Of a DNA stretch of 64,000 nt, positions 63,511-64,000 are shown piece after piece. The DNA is from Buxus sempervirens (taxonomy: Eukaryota > Streptophyta > Magnoliopsida > Buxales > Buxaceae), in assembly GCA_947561395.2 (NCBI GenBank), contig OX387183.1, forward strand, positions 9,289,402 through 9,353,401. The letters run 5' to 3'. Within the stretch, counting starts at the first letter, position 1. Every line of letters begins with the position of its first letter. A program made the position numbers and the translations under genes. The notes beneath the pieces are model-generated. The model had not been told where the DNA came from, searched no databases, and worked only from the letters and a program-made list of their open reading frames with translations.

Positions 63511-64000
63511 TCTAAGTTTTGTTATAATTTTTGTAATCAAAGTATAGGAATTGTACTTTCTCTTTTTTTTTTTGTTTCTTTTAAACTGCAAATGATAAAT
63601 AGATGAGTGGGTGCCAACCTAGTTGGGATGTGCTTATACTATAGTGATGCAGTATTATTTGTTCAAGTAATTATGTAATTTTTGCAAAGTTGTAATTGTA
63701 CTTGTGATAATTACAATATGTAAGACAATTTTGTGCAAAATCTATCCCAATATGTGTAAGACAATTTTGTGAATAATAAAAGTATTTTTCAGAAATTTTT
63801 TGGGATTTTTTTAAAGTTTTTTTTTTTAATTTAAAAAGGTTTGGCCTGCCAGGCCTGGCGGGCTAGGCCCGGCACAGCACGGCATGCTTGCTGGGGCGTG
63901 CCGTGCCGTGCCGGGCCGGGGTCCAGGCAAAACGGGCCTGGTGTGCCGCGGCCCGCGGCCGGCCCGAGCATGCCTCAGGCGTACCGGGCCGACCCACCGC

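Larger units (their letters stand above)
60275..64000 (-). mobile_element. Reverse-oriented long LTR, host of the hAT element, continues past the window
   Basis: From 60275 the sequence TGTAAGCACCTCTCTAAAAAGC is the inverse of the LTR 3' end seen at 14956 (GAGGTGCTTACA). Reading on, the inverse of the 145-bp tandem unit follows (AACCGTGTCGGGATTC, GACTCTGATTC-like), so this is another member of the outer LTR family on the minus strand. It interrupts LINE D RNase H. It is itself interrupted at 60615 by a hAT transposon, and its other end lies outside the window. Confidence 0.8.
60615..64000 (+). mobile_element. hAT transposon with decayed transposase, right end outside
   Basis: The left end TAGGGATGAGTATTGGGCC is preceded by CCTTAGCC (60607-60614), the expected 8-bp duplication, whose partner should lie just beyond 64000. 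GC-rich subterminal blocks made of GGCACGGC / GCCGTGCC words occur at 60636-60850 and, inverted, at 63841-64000, while the middle is AT-rich. A complete but broken transposase gene lies between them on the plus strand. Confidence 0.88.

Noticed and set aside
1-64000. tRNA, rRNA or other structural RNA genes
   Set aside because: None was recognised by eye. A tRNAscan-type or covariance search would be needed to exclude short RNA genes.

Overview
This window is nuclear DNA from a flowering plant, most likely a dicot or another non-grass angiosperm. The evidence is intron-containing plant gene pieces with GT-AG junctions (TWISTED DWARF1/FKBP42, farnesylcysteine lyase, MSH2, an OTS-type SUMO protease, NBS-LRR resistance genes, a lipid-transfer protein), AT-rich spacers and a deep nest of plant transposons. 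Most of the 64 kb is transposon sequence. Only three loci look possibly intact: a 119-residue plastid-type membrane protein (18855-19214, minus), a lipid-transfer protein (41830-42213, plus) and the two visible exons of a small mitochondrial-type membrane protein (52300-52658, plus).

Layout. 1-5.4 kb: a broken NBS-LRR gene runs into the 3' half of a TWD1/FKBP42 gene. A TPR exon of the latter is split by a hAT element with an 8-bp target duplication, and that element holds two smaller MITEs. 5.7-18.5 kb: a full-length LINE (minus strand, 14-bp target duplication) is split by a 6.5-kb solo-LTR-like element (5-bp duplication), which contains a second, related LTR (5-bp duplication). 18.5-20.9 kb: the small plastid-type gene and a hAT MITE. 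21-45.7 kb: a second LINE (minus strand) is broken into three blocks by two large insertions. One is a Copia element with no 5' LTR, itself split by a CACTA element carrying a BTB-gene fragment. The other is a 13.9-kb Mutator-like element.

The 13.9-kb element (30717-44633) is the most notable object. It has a perfect 9-bp target duplication, and rejoining the LINE across it restores the LINE reading frame. Its roughly 600-bp terminal inverted repeats contain the promoter region and first exon of a farnesylcysteine lyase gene. Between them lie an internally deleted MSH2 copy, a foldback element with a 21-bp minisatellite, three exons of a SUMO protease split by a solo LTR, and a complete lipid-transfer gene with its own TATA box. 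No transposase was seen, so it is best read as a very large Pack-MULE.

45.7-64 kb: a resistance-gene relative without the nucleotide-binding core is cut by the second LINE. It is followed by LTR and MITE remnants, a 5'-truncated LINE, the small mitochondrial-type gene, a 1.16-kb solo LTR, a LINE with an inverted 5' half (a twin-priming structure) that was later hit by two LTRs, and a hAT transposon with a decayed transposase that runs off the window end. Family names come from motif recognition without database searches. Target duplications and inverted repeats were read directly from the sequence.
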